A stretch of 64,000 bases of DNA, from contig NC_005027.1 of assembly GCF_000196115.1 (NCBI RefSeq), positions 2,480,001 to 2,544,000 of the forward strand. The letters run 5' to 3'. Position 1 is the first letter of the stretch, and each line of letters starts with the position of its first letter. Below the pieces are notes generated by a model, which saw only the letters and a program-made list of their open reading frames with translations, was not told the origin of the DNA and ran no database searches. A program made the translations under genes and the position numbers. The DNA is from Rhodopirellula baltica SH 1 (GTDB lineage Bacteria; Planctomycetota; Planctomycetia; Pirellulales; Pirellulaceae). Shown here piece after piece: positions 26,242 through 34,544 of the stretch.

Positions 26242-26268
26242 GTGTAAAAGCGTGTAACGGTTGTGTAA
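26242..26268. promoter_or_regulatory. Three phased GTGTAA direct repeats
   Basis: GTGTAA occurs at 26242-26247, 26252-26257 and 26263-26268, spaced 10 and 11 bases, about one helical turn. They lie between the divergent desaturase and epmA genes. Same-face repeats of this kind often bind regulators cooperatively. No protein is known for this case. Confidence 0.45.
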
Positions 26269-26513
26269 TTGTTCTTTGGATGCCCATATTCTTGGGGTGT
26301 GCACCGCGATTGACCGGGTGGAAAACGCTCGCATTGAGCATATTCTTGGCCGTCGGTTCGCCACTTCCGTCACCTGCAAGCCTCGTTCGCCTGTCGTCCA
26401 TGCCAGATCCATCCGCGTTCTCGTCTGAAATCGATGCCGATTCGGTCCGCGAGGTGACCGCTGCCGGATTGTTGAGAGGCAATCAGCAAGGCAAAAATAC
26501 GACCAGAAGCGAA

Positions 26514-27494
26514 ATGAACGCTTCGTCCAAACCGAGTTTGGCGGTCCGGCTGAGACAGCGAGCCGAGATGCTTCGTGAAATTCGACGGTTCTTTGACGAT
26601 CGAGGGTTCATCGAAGTCCAACCGCCGTGCTTGAGTCGCGACTGCGTTGTTGACGCTTTTTTGGATCCGATTGAGGTCGAATCGTCTCAGGTCGGACTAT
26701 TCGGCGAGCTTGATTCCCCGACGAAGTTTTATTTGCAGACGTCCCCTGAATCCGCCATGAAGCGTTTGCTAGCGGAGGGGGCTCCGTCGATCTACGCGAT
26801 CACGCCGGTGTTTCGAAAGGGCGAAACCGGGGCTCGACACAACGTCGAATTTTCGATGCTGGAGTGGTACGAAGTCGGCGGAGATGCGGCATCCGCGATC
26901 GAGTTGCTGGGCAACTTGGCCGTCGAAGTACTCCAATCGCCGTCGTTCAAAACGGTGACCTACCGCGACGCGTTTGCGAAACATCTGGGGTTCGATCCGA
27001 TTGAAGTCCCCATCGTTGACCTGCATGGTTTGGTCGATGAGATGGACTCATCGCTTGCCGAGTCGATCGGACTCGATCGCGACGCTTTATTGGACGTCTT
27101 GCTAAGCGAGCGGATCGAGCCGGTTTTTGCCAACGACACGCCAACCATTTTAACTCGGTACCCGCTGACTCAAGCCGCTTTGGCCAAACCTTGCCAAGAT
27201 GACCCTCAGTGTGCTGAACGATTCGAACTGTTCTACCGCGGCGTTGAACTTGCCAACGGTTACGACGAACTGCTGGACGCTGACGAGCTGAAGAAACGCT
27301 ACGAACACAACAATCAAATTCGAATGGCTCATGGCCGCCCCGCCTTGGCCGTCGAGACAACATTGTTGCGAGCAATGCGGCAAGGCTTGCCCGCATGCAG
27401 CGGCGTTGCTCTCGGAATCGATCGATTGCTGATGCTACGCGTCGATGCCCATTCCATCGAAGACGTCGTTCCCCTCCCGACCACCCGAGCTTGA
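26514..27494 (+). CDS. epmA: Elongation factor P beta-lysine ligase (EpmA/GenX/PoxA)
   Basis: 326 residues from ATG 26514, about the family length. It is a free-standing class II lysyl-tRNA synthetase catalytic core without the anticodon-binding domain. Motif 2 is FRKGETGARHNVEFSMLEWYE and motif 3 is SGVALGIDRLLML. YLQTSPESAMKRLL and ELANGYDEL also fit. In E. coli it attaches beta-lysine to a Lys of EF-P, easing translation of proline runs. No epmB, epmC or efp gene is present nearby. The open frame continues to 26280, and a longer protein cannot be excluded. Confidence 0.88.
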   Translation: MNASSKPSLAVRLRQRAEMLREIRRFFDDRGFIEVQPPCLSRDCVVDAFLDPIEVESSQVGLFGELDSPTKFYLQTSPESAMKRLLAEGAPSIYAITPVFRKGETGARHNVEFSMLEWYEVGGDAASAIELLGNLAVEVLQSPSFKTVTYRDAFAKHLGFDPIEVPIVDLHGLVDEMDSSLAESIGLDRDALLDVLLSERIEPVFANDTPTILTRYPLTQAALAKPCQDDPQCAERFELFYRGVELANGYDELLDADELKKRYEHNNQIRMAHGRPALAVETTLLRAMRQGLPACSGVALGIDRLLMLRVDAHSIEDVVPLPTTRA

Positions 27495-27503
27495 TTACCA
27501 GCG

Positions 27504-29108
27504 ATGCAACTCTCTTTGACTCGACGATGCGTTTGCGAAGTCATTGGCACCTATTGCTTGGTGCTGATCGGCTGCGGTGCAATGGTCGTTGACAACCAAA
27601 CTGGCATGCTGACTCATGTCGGTGTGGCGACCGTTTGGGGATTGATTGTGATGACGATGATCTATTCCATCGGTGATTTATCAGGGGCTCACATGAACCC
27701 CGCTGTATCGATCGCGTTTGCCAGCGTCGGTCGTTTTCCGATTGTTGACGCTGCGGCCTACGTCGTCGCCCAGTGCGTCGGTGCTTTGCTTGCCGCCGGT
27801 TCGCTGGGAATCGTGTTTGGCGTGGACGACGTCAAATTGGGCGCAACAATGGCATCCTTGCCAACAGGATCGGCTTGGGCGGTGGAGTTCATGATGACGA
27901 CGATTTTGATGTGGGTGGTGCTCGGCGTGTCCACTGGCGCAAAGGAAAAATCGATCACCGCAGGCTTGGCGGTCGGTGCCACGATTGCAATGGAAGCCTT
28001 CGTTGCCGGACCACTCACTAAAGCTTCCATGAATCCGGCTCGCAGCCTGGGTCCCGCTGTGATGTCCAGCCACTACAATCTGCTCTGGTTGTATTTGACC
28101 GCGCCCATTGTGGGTGCGATCGCGGGTGGATGCTTGTATCGATTCGTGCGAGGCAACGACGAATTGGACACAGAGGAAGGTTCCATGGCAAAGAAGATTT
28201 CGGCTCTCGTTTTGTTTGCGTTTCTCATTGGAGCGTGTGGCAGCACCTCGATGGCCGAAGAAGGCAGCTCGCTGCTTCGCCCAAACGACCGGGTGGCAGT
28301 CATCGGTGGCACTTTCGTCGAACGCATGCAACCGCGTGACGAATTAGAAGCAGCCCTGCAGACACAACGCCCCGATTGGAAATTGTCGTTCCGCAATCTG
28401 GGCTGGTCCGGGGACACGGTTTCGGCCATCGCGCGCAAACGTTTCGACAACATCGAAGCCGGACGCGCTAGGCGTCTAGCAGACATTGATGCAGCCGATC
28501 CGACCGTTGCCTTGATTTGGTACGGACAATCCGAAGCAGGCAAGTTTGCTGAGGACTCCGAACGAATCCAAACAGACTTGATGAGGCTGGTGGATGACCT
28601 GAAGCAACGACAAACACGAGTCATCTTGCTCACTCCTGTGGCGATGCCCGGTGACCGGCGCCCCAACTATGAGTCGGGGCTGGAAGCGTTTGAGCAAATG
28701 CTACGCAATGTCGCACGAGCCCAATCGCTGGCATTGGTGGAATTGAATTGGAAACCTAGCGATCAACAGTTAACAGACGATCGCATGCTTCCCAACAACG
28801 TCGGCTATCGCGAATTGGCACATCTGCTGGCAACCGCTTTGCTGAATGAATCAGTGACGGGTGATGATGCAACGTCCAATCTTGCGGTCACGAGAGAGTT
28901 GACCGAGAGCCCCGAACGGGAGTTGTTGCTGGAAGCGATCGCTCGCAAAAACGAGTTTTTCTTCCATCGTTATCGACCGCAAAACGAGACCTATTTGTTT
29001 CTGTTTCGCAAACACGAACAAGGCAACAACGCGGTCGAGCTCGAGCAATTTGATCCGATCATTCAAGAAGCAGACCAAGCGATTTGGGATGCCGCTGGGC
29101 GTCAGTAA
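27504..29108 (+). CDS. Aquaporin (MIP) fused in frame to an SGNH-type hydrolase domain
   Basis: 534 residues without an internal stop. Residues 1-227 form a complete aquaporin of normal length with both pore motifs, SGAHMNPAVS and TKASMNPARS, and six helices; this part channels water or small solutes. From Met228 a typical signal peptide or lipoprotein leader follows (KKISALVLFAFLIGACGS). Then comes a 280-residue SGNH-like domain with RVAVIGGTFVERM, NLGWSGDTV and LIWYGQSEA, a type often seen in planctomycete secreted proteins. Before ATG 28185 lies GAGGAAGG at 5-6 bases, so the SGNH part may also be made alone. The gene follows epmA by 9 bases. Confidence 0.85.
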   Translation: MQLSLTRRCVCEVIGTYCLVLIGCGAMVVDNQTGMLTHVGVATVWGLIVMTMIYSIGDLSGAHMNPAVSIAFASVGRFPIVDAAAYVVAQCVGALLAAGSLGIVFGVDDVKLGATMASLPTGSAWAVEFMMTTILMWVVLGVSTGAKEKSITAGLAVGATIAMEAFVAGPLTKASMNPARSLGPAVMSSHYNLLWLYLTAPIVGAIAGGCLYRFVRGNDELDTEEGSMAKKISALVLFAFLIGACGSTSMAEEGSSLLRPNDRVAVIGGTFVERMQPRDELEAALQTQRPDWKLSFRNLGWSGDTVSAIARKRFDNIEAGRARRLADIDAADPTVALIWYGQSEAGKFAEDSERIQTDLMRLVDDLKQRQTRVILLTPVAMPGDRRPNYESGLEAFEQMLRNVARAQSLALVELNWKPSDQQLTDDRMLPNNVGYRELAHLLATALLNESVTGDDATSNLAVTRELTESPERELLLEAIARKNEFFFHRYRPQNETYLFLFRKHEQGNNAVELEQFDPIIQEADQAIWDAAGRQ

Positions 29109-29274
29109 TCGGTCTTGGATGGCTTGGCCCAAGATTGCTCAACTGCATATTGGTCGTTCAGCAAACGAGTTCGTATTGATCCGTATTCGTTCGCTTTCGT
29201 GACAGCGAAATTCGCCCCGCAATTCGACTACAATGGCGGCCTCCCCACATCCTCGCCCCAAAGAATTGTCGAAC

Positions 29275-30837
29275 ATGCAAACCGCACTTTCACTAGTCCG
29301 CTCGTTTCTTCCCGCGTTGCTAGGCGTGGCTATCAGCGGAGCCGTTGGACAAGCTGCCGACGAGCTTCCTCAAACACCCAAACGCGATGGAGTTGAGCCA
29401 CGCAACGTGGTCTTCATCTTGACCGATGACCATCGATTTGACGCGATGGGTTGTGCTGGTCACCCGTTCCTAGAAACCCCAAACTTGGATTCGATCGCGG
29501 CCAACGGCACGCATATCAAGAACGCGTTTGTCACGACCAGCTTGTGCTCACCCAGCCGTGCGTCCATCTTGACTGGTTTGTACACCCACAAGCACCGCGT
29601 GATCGACAACAACCGTTTGGTACCTGACGGCACGTTGTTCTTTCCGCAGTATTTGCAACGAGCCGGATACGACACCGCTTTTGTCGGAAAATGGCACATG
29701 GGCGGGCATCACGACGACCCGCGTCCGGGCTTTGACCACTGGGTCAGTTTTCGTGGGCAAGGAAATTATTTGCCGCCCGGTCCCAAGTACACGCTCAACG
29801 TCAACGGCGAACGAGTGAAGCAAAAGGGTTACATCACCGATGAATTGACCGACTACGCAGTGGACTGGTTGAAAGAACGCGACGACGACGAGCCATTCTT
29901 TCTCTACCTGTCTCACAAGGCTGTCCATTCCAATTTCACTCCCGCTGAACGACACCAGGGTCGCTATGCGGATGAAGACCTCAGTTTTTTGCCGACGGGA
30001 AAAGAACTATCCGCTGACAAAAACACGCCCCGCTGGGTCCGTGATCAGAAAAACAGCTGGCACGGAATTGATTTCTCGTACCACAGCGACAAGGGACTGG
30101 ACTATCTGTACCGTCGCTATTGCGAATCAGTGTTGGCTGTCGATGACAGCGTTGGCCGTGTGCTACAGCAGCTCAAGGACATGGGAATCCATGATGACAC
30201 GTTGATCATTTACATGGGCGACAACGGGTTCATGTGGGGCGAGCACGGATTGATTGACAAACGTGTCTCTTACGAAGCCTCGATTCGCGTTCCGATGCTG
30301 ATGCAATGCCCCAATCTGTTCGACGGTGGCCAACCAATCGAAAACGTCGTTGGAAACATCGACGTCGGACCGACCATTTTGCACGCCGCAGGTTTGCAGA
30401 CACCGGAATACATGGATGGTCAAAGCTTCCTTGATCTACCCAACAATCGCGACGCCGATTGGCGGAAGTACTTTTTGTACGTCTACTACTGGGAAAAGAA
30501 CTTCCCGCAAACCCCCACCCAGTTTGCCTTGCGAGGTGATCGCTTCAAATACATCACCTACTACGGGCTTTGGGACACCGACGAATTGTATGATTTGCAA
30601 ACCGATCCCGACGAGCTGAACAATCTGATTCACGATCCGGACTACAAATCAGTCGCCAAGGAGATGGAAGATCAGCTCTACGCGATGCTCGGAGACGAGG
30701 GTGGGATGGACATCCCCATGAACCAACCTCGCGGTGGATCAAACAACAAACGCTGGTCAGAACAAGGCGGTTCCGATGCCGCCGACTTCCCAAAAGCCTT
30801 TGTCGTTGAGGAACCGATCAACCGCAACGCCAACTAA
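29275..30837 (+). CDS. Secreted sulfatase (formylglycine type)
   Basis: 520 residues from ATG 29275. The signal peptide (ALSLVRSFLPALLGVAISGAVG) is followed by NVVFILTDDHRFDAMG, with metal-binding DD. The catalytic motif is C-S-P-S-R, with Cys91 as the residue converted to formylglycine. FVGKWHMGGHHDD and YMGDNGFMWGEHG complete the active site. The Gly/Asn-rich C-terminus (QPRGGSNNKRWSEQ) is a common tail. It cleaves sulfate esters outside the cytoplasm. Unlike the sulfatase at 4507-5979 it is not in a sigma-factor cassette and has its own terminator. Substrate unknown. Confidence 0.92.
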   Translation: MQTALSLVRSFLPALLGVAISGAVGQAADELPQTPKRDGVEPRNVVFILTDDHRFDAMGCAGHPFLETPNLDSIAANGTHIKNAFVTTSLCSPSRASILTGLYTHKHRVIDNNRLVPDGTLFFPQYLQRAGYDTAFVGKWHMGGHHDDPRPGFDHWVSFRGQGNYLPPGPKYTLNVNGERVKQKGYITDELTDYAVDWLKERDDDEPFFLYLSHKAVHSNFTPAERHQGRYADEDLSFLPTGKELSADKNTPRWVRDQKNSWHGIDFSYHSDKGLDYLYRRYCESVLAVDDSVGRVLQQLKDMGIHDDTLIIYMGDNGFMWGEHGLIDKRVSYEASIRVPMLMQCPNLFDGGQPIENVVGNIDVGPTILHAAGLQTPEYMDGQSFLDLPNNRDADWRKYFLYVYYWEKNFPQTPTQFALRGDRFKYITYYGLWDTDELYDLQTDPDELNNLIHDPDYKSVAKEMEDQLYAMLGDEGGMDIPMNQPRGGSNNKRWSEQGGSDAADFPKAFVVEEPINRNAN

Positions 30838-30909
30838 AACGAAGCATCCGTTTCATGAAGCAAGCCGAACGTTGAACCATTGACTCGGCAAACACGACCA
30901 ATCCATCAC

Positions 30910-30945
30910 AAGCGGCGGCGCTCTCTCAAGAGCCCGCCGCTTTTT
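30910..30945 (+). terminator. Intrinsic terminator after the sulfatase
   Basis: A GC-rich hairpin pairs AAGCGGCGG (from 30910) with CCGCCGCTT (from 30934). The inner part also pairs (GCTCT and AGAGC), and a run of T follows (30941-30945). It lies about 70 bases after the sulfatase stop. Confidence 0.82.
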
Positions 30946-30982
30946 CGTTGAATCCCCAAACTCTCTCCCCTTCCCTTCCGTA

Positions 30983-30997
30983 TGGTGCCACCCACCA
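30983..30997 (+). repeat. Left copy of 15-bp inverted repeat flanking the RAYT gene
   Basis: TGGTGCCACCCACCA, 68 bases before the transposase start. Its exact reverse complement occurs at 32752-32766 on the far side. It may be the REP-like end recognised by the transposase. Confidence 0.6.
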
Positions 30998-31002
30998 TCC
31001 TG

Positions 31003-31030
31003 TTGACTAAACTGCCGCTTTGCGTATGAT
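31003..31030 (+). promoter_or_regulatory. Likely sigma-70-type promoter of the RAYT gene
   Basis: TTGACT (31003-31008), a 16-base spacer, then TATGAT (31025-31030), close to the -35/-10 consensus. It is 35 bases upstream of ATG 31066 and adjoins the left 15-bp repeat. Confidence 0.55.
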
Positions 31031-31065
31031 GTCTTTCTCTTGACGATTCCTTGGAGAACCGAGCG

Positions 31066-32226
31066 ATGCCACGGCCTCAACGATGTGAACAGTTTGATCC
31101 CGCTGAAGTTGGAATTGTGCACGTGGTCCAACGATGCGTCCGCCGTACGTTTCTCGCGGGTTTGGACCACGCGAGTGGCAGGGACTACTCGTTCCGCAAG
31201 GATTGGATTCGCCGACGGATGGAAGCTCTCGCTTCAGTTTTTGCAGTCGATGTGCTTTCCTATGCCATCATGAGCAACCACATGCACCAGATCCTCCGCA
31301 ATCGTCCGGATGTTTGTGCCCAGTGGACTGACGAGGACGTTGCCATTCGGTGGCTGCGTGTCTTTCCAGGGCGTCGCATGGAAGAACACTTGGCCGAACC
31401 CACCGAAAACGACGTTCAGATGCTGGTTCGCAACAAAGAGCGACTGGCCGAAGTCCGAAGTCGCTTGTCTGACATCTCCTGGTTCATGCGAGCCTTAGCG
31501 GAGCCGATTGCTAGGATGGCGAACAAACAGGACGAGTGCACCGGCAGGTTCTGGGAAGGTCGCTTCAAGGCACAACGAATCGTCGACGAAGCTGGTTTGC
31601 TCGCGTGCAGCATGTACGTTGATCTGAACCCGGTCCGCGCCGCTATGTCGGAAACGCCTGAGACAAGCCCACACACCAGCGCTTACGATCGGATCGAAGC
31701 TCGAAAAGGTGAACGAATCCCTTCTGCAGCATTTGACCTCAAGCCGATTCCCACCGAAAAAGCCGGTCGTGAAATCCGAAAGACACCAGTCGAAGCCCTT
31801 CAACAAAAACGCAAGGCGAAACGGCGCAATCCAACCGGCAAACGCATTCGACGTGATGAATGGTTGAGTCCTTTGACACTACGCGAATCGGATCTCTCGA
31901 ATGAACCACAAATGCACACCAAAGGATTTCGCAGCAGTGACCGCGGATTCTTGAACATTCGCTGGAGTGACTACAAACGACTGCTGGACTGGACGGCAGC
32001 CCAGGCGGTTGTCAACCAAGCCGGCAAATTGCCCGAGCGTCTCGCAAAAACTCTGTCCGAGATCGGAATTGAGGCTTCGATGTGGCGTGATTTGGTGTGG
32101 GATTGGCAGAAGTATTTCGGTAAAACGAGCTGCATCGGCCGTCCTGATTCACTCAAGGCGGACGCTGAACGCACCGGTCGCCACCATCACCGCGGTCAAG
32201 TCCAAGCAGCGGGTTGCTTTGGCTAA
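31066..32226 (+). CDS. RAYT-like Y1 transposase (REP-associated tyrosine transposase)
   Basis: 386 residues from ATG 31066. The N-terminal half has the IS200/RAYT signature: the His pair in SYAIMSNHMHQILRN and the catalytic Tyr region CSMYVDLNPVRAAM, where Tyr would attack DNA. EGRFKAQRIVDEAGLL is also typical. The extra C-terminal 150 residues, with a basic stretch (QKRKAKRRNPTGKR), are common in planctomycete members and much longer than in E. coli RAYT. Such enzymes act on single-stranded REP hairpins, which fits the 15-bp inverted pair on both sides. Host role unknown. ATG 31051 is also in frame. Confidence 0.85.
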   Translation: MPRPQRCEQFDPAEVGIVHVVQRCVRRTFLAGLDHASGRDYSFRKDWIRRRMEALASVFAVDVLSYAIMSNHMHQILRNRPDVCAQWTDEDVAIRWLRVFPGRRMEEHLAEPTENDVQMLVRNKERLAEVRSRLSDISWFMRALAEPIARMANKQDECTGRFWEGRFKAQRIVDEAGLLACSMYVDLNPVRAAMSETPETSPHTSAYDRIEARKGERIPSAAFDLKPIPTEKAGREIRKTPVEALQQKRKAKRRNPTGKRIRRDEWLSPLTLRESDLSNEPQMHTKGFRSSDRGFLNIRWSDYKRLLDWTAAQAVVNQAGKLPERLAKTLSEIGIEASMWRDLVWDWQKYFGKTSCIGRPDSLKADAERTGRHHHRGQVQAAGCFG

Positions 32227-32468
32227 TCCCAACGAATCAACCTTCAGGAATCACCTGCAACCTCTCCTGACAATCACAAGACTGAACTCAATCAGACCTG
32301 CCAAAAGCGACGTTCTGCGTTGGCAGTTTGTGCACAATGAATCAGCAAACGGCAAACGATGGCGACGTCCCAAATTGCCTCGCGTCTCCCGATCCTCATC
32401 TCCACAAACCGCGGCAAGCATTCGTTAGCTAACCAGTAGCCAACGGAGGTCCTCGGTCAGCCTGAAAA

Positions 32469-32539
32469 GAACCGGTTAACGGTTCACTCCCAGCAAACTC
32501 TGGGACTCATTCGCAAGCATGAGGCGGGTATCAAACCCG
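32469..32539 (+). ncRNA. Run of four hairpins, candidate structured RNA
   Basis: Four stems follow each other in 71 bases: GAACCG-loop-CGGTTC (32469-32485), CCCAG-CAAACT-CTGGG (32489-32504), CTCAT-loop-ATGAG (32506-32523) and CGGGT-ATCAA-ACCCG (32525-32539). All are perfect and nearly end to end. No known RNA family was recognised. It may be a non-coding RNA, a transposase substrate or an end structure of a larger element. Confidence 0.4.
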
Positions 32540-32751
32540 GCTGAAAGTTGAATGGCGGAAGTGCATGACGACCGGAGCGGCTCCGTCAGCGATGGACTGT
32601 CGATAGAGCAGACACCTGCCGGATCGGCGCTTTGGTAGGTGGAACTTTAAGTGGATGGCACCATTCAAAAGAAATGGGGAATTCAATTGGGTGCCTGCAG
32701 CATGGCAGTTGTCATTCGGCGAACAACGAGTTTCTGTCAGCCAGCTTTTTT

Positions 32752-32766
32752 TGGTGGGTGGCACCA
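32752..32766 (-). repeat. Right copy of 15-bp inverted repeat flanking the RAYT gene
   Basis: TGGTGGGTGGCACCA, the exact reverse complement of 30983-30997. The pair brackets a 1.8-kb unit holding the RAYT gene and the hairpin run. Confidence 0.6.
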
Positions 32767-33246
32767 CACAGAGGAAGTGCGTGGACGAATACGCAGAGAG
32801 AGAGTGCGTTGATGCACACTGAGATGTGCAGTGATTTCCGGATTGTTCATCACTGCGGAATCGTTTGCATGGAAAATCATTCACCGGTTCGTGCTGAGCC
32901 TGCAGTTCAGTTACAAACGACGGAAACGCGAAAGCGGTTGTTTTCAGCGACGCCATTGAAAACGCTTTCAAAAACAAAGCACGCGGGTGAGCGAGAATCG
33001 CTTTTCCTCCTATTTCCCGGGATGCTGGGTACGCAAACTGCGAACCAAACTCAGTGCGAGACATCGAGGCTGAATACGCAGGAGCGCGAAGACGGTAGCG
33101 ATCTGTGTCGCACGAACAATTGACGTTGATTCACAACGGTCCGGTCGAACCTTTGGCACCACCAAAGCATTCGATCTAATCCAGAAGGCAATCTGGATGA
33201 AGCCACGCACCATTTACGGCATCGCCCAACAGCTTGGATAACAATC

Positions 33247-34149
33247 ATGCGTAACCTCATTGTCTTCGCGTCACACGAAGGACAAACAGAACAGATTGCC
33301 GAACGAATCCATCGACGCTTGCTAGAACATTCCATGCCAAGCGATGTCTTGGATGTCGTTCAACACTCGGCGACTGAAATTCAAGTCGAAGCGTATGACG
33401 CAGTGCTGATTGGATCGCCAATGCACTTTGGACGCCACGATCCTCGCATTCGCTTCTTCATCGAACACAATCTCGCATTTCTTCGCGAAATACCAACCGC
33501 ATTTTTCTCGGTGAGCTTGGCGTCCGCGAGCAAGAAACGAAAAGAACGCGCCGAAGCAGAAAGGTTGGCCAACGAGTTCTTGCAATCGACACAGTGGATA
33601 CCACCAGTCATGGACTGCTTCGCGGGTGCTCTCAAGTATTCCAAATACGGATGGCTGAAACGACAAATCATGCACCGAATTGCTCAGCGGTCCGGGGAAG
33701 AAACGAGCTTCGAACAGGACTACGAATACACAGATTGGGAACGAGTCGATGATTTTGCAGATCGTTTTGCGACATTGGTCCGAGCGTGCAAACGTTCGCC
33801 CGAGCTTCGTCCTCGTTTCAGCGAAATGCGGTTGCCCACTCGAGAATATTCGCTTCGCCGAGTTCGATCGAAACGACGAACCGCTAATCTGTACCACGTG
33901 GTCGCCAACGGTGGCCGCCTGAATGGTTGGGTGCCTCACACCGGAGCGTTTCGATGCATGAAGTCTCCGTTGATTGGTCGGATGTGTGCAAAACGATCGA
34001 GAACCAAACTGGGACTCGCGCGGACCTCAAGAAAAAGATCGCAAGGGGATTTATTACTGGGCGTCAAACAACAGACAAACAAGCCACTCCCCAAACTCGC
34101 AGCTTCGCAACGGAACGGAATGCCAATCTGGTGCAGGACGAATCGTTGA
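33247..34149 (+). CDS. HemG-like flavodoxin (menaquinone-dependent protoporphyrinogen oxidase family) with extra tail
   Basis: 300 residues. The first 180 match the HemG flavodoxin family in length and pattern: LIVFASHEGQTEQIAERI (FMN phosphate loop), YDAVLIGSPMHFGRHD, AFFSVSLASASK and DWERVDDFADRFA near the end. HemG uses FMN to oxidise protoporphyrinogen IX and pass electrons to menaquinone. The last 120 residues are strongly basic (RRVRSKRRT, SRKRSQGD) and match nothing known. The native stop may have been lost or shifted, so the tail could be recent read-through. The neighbour is the accessory RAYT region, and no other haem gene is present. A haem role is therefore only possible. Confidence 0.65.
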   Translation: MRNLIVFASHEGQTEQIAERIHRRLLEHSMPSDVLDVVQHSATEIQVEAYDAVLIGSPMHFGRHDPRIRFFIEHNLAFLREIPTAFFSVSLASASKKRKERAEAERLANEFLQSTQWIPPVMDCFAGALKYSKYGWLKRQIMHRIAQRSGEETSFEQDYEYTDWERVDDFADRFATLVRACKRSPELRPRFSEMRLPTREYSLRRVRSKRRTANLYHVVANGGRLNGWVPHTGAFRCMKSPLIGRMCAKRSRTKLGLARTSRKRSQGDLLLGVKQQTNKPLPKLAASQRNGMPIWCRTNR

Positions 34150-34544
34150 GACGATATTTAATACCCGTCTATTCACAACAACTCAAAACGTTCCCCGTTG
34201 AATTGCACTTCCCCAGCCGAAACCCAATTCAGGAGAGCAATGACAAGACGGCATGAATGATAAAACGTTCAAGCGACCATCACATTGAGACGCCTCGCCA
34301 CATCGTCCCGAAAACAACGGACCATAGACGAAAAACTCTAAGCAAAGTCGTCATCGCATCGGGACGGGACGAAGCCGGGACATTGGCCGATCAAGTTCGA
34401 ATCAATGGCAAAGCATAGTTCTCGCGAAAATGTGGGCATTCACGTTCAACAGTCGAAGATGCTGAAACGCAAGAGCCCAAAATCAATCATCACGCGGTAA
34501 CGAAGCTTCACCGATCAAACGTTCGCTTTGAATCCGGGGAAGCA
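34150..34544. other. Gap between HemG-like gene and P-type ATPase
   Basis: 395 bases with no recognisable gene, tRNA or strong hairpin. The two genes are convergent, so a terminator was expected here, but no clear stem with T run was found. Confidence 0.35.

Larger units (their letters stand above)
32227..33246. other. Non-coding region after the RAYT gene
   Basis: About 1 kb with no credible gene. The 163-codon frame at 32632-33123 has no motif, and its composition looks random. The region holds four close hairpins (32469-32539), the right 15-bp repeat (32752-32766), and weaker copies of the same motif near 32631-32665 (TTGGTAGGTGGAAC, GTGGATGGCACCATT). GCCG-GAT-CGGC and CGGAG-CGG-CTCCG are further small hairpins. 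The pattern suggests repeat-rich, partly structured, transposase-associated DNA. Confidence 0.5.

Noticed and set aside
32469..32539. Group II intron domain V/VI
   Set aside because: The hairpins do not match the conserved domain V shape, and no maturase gene is present.
32632..33123. 163-codon open frame after the RAYT gene
   Set aside because: No motif, random-like composition, overlaps repeat copies; more likely non-coding.
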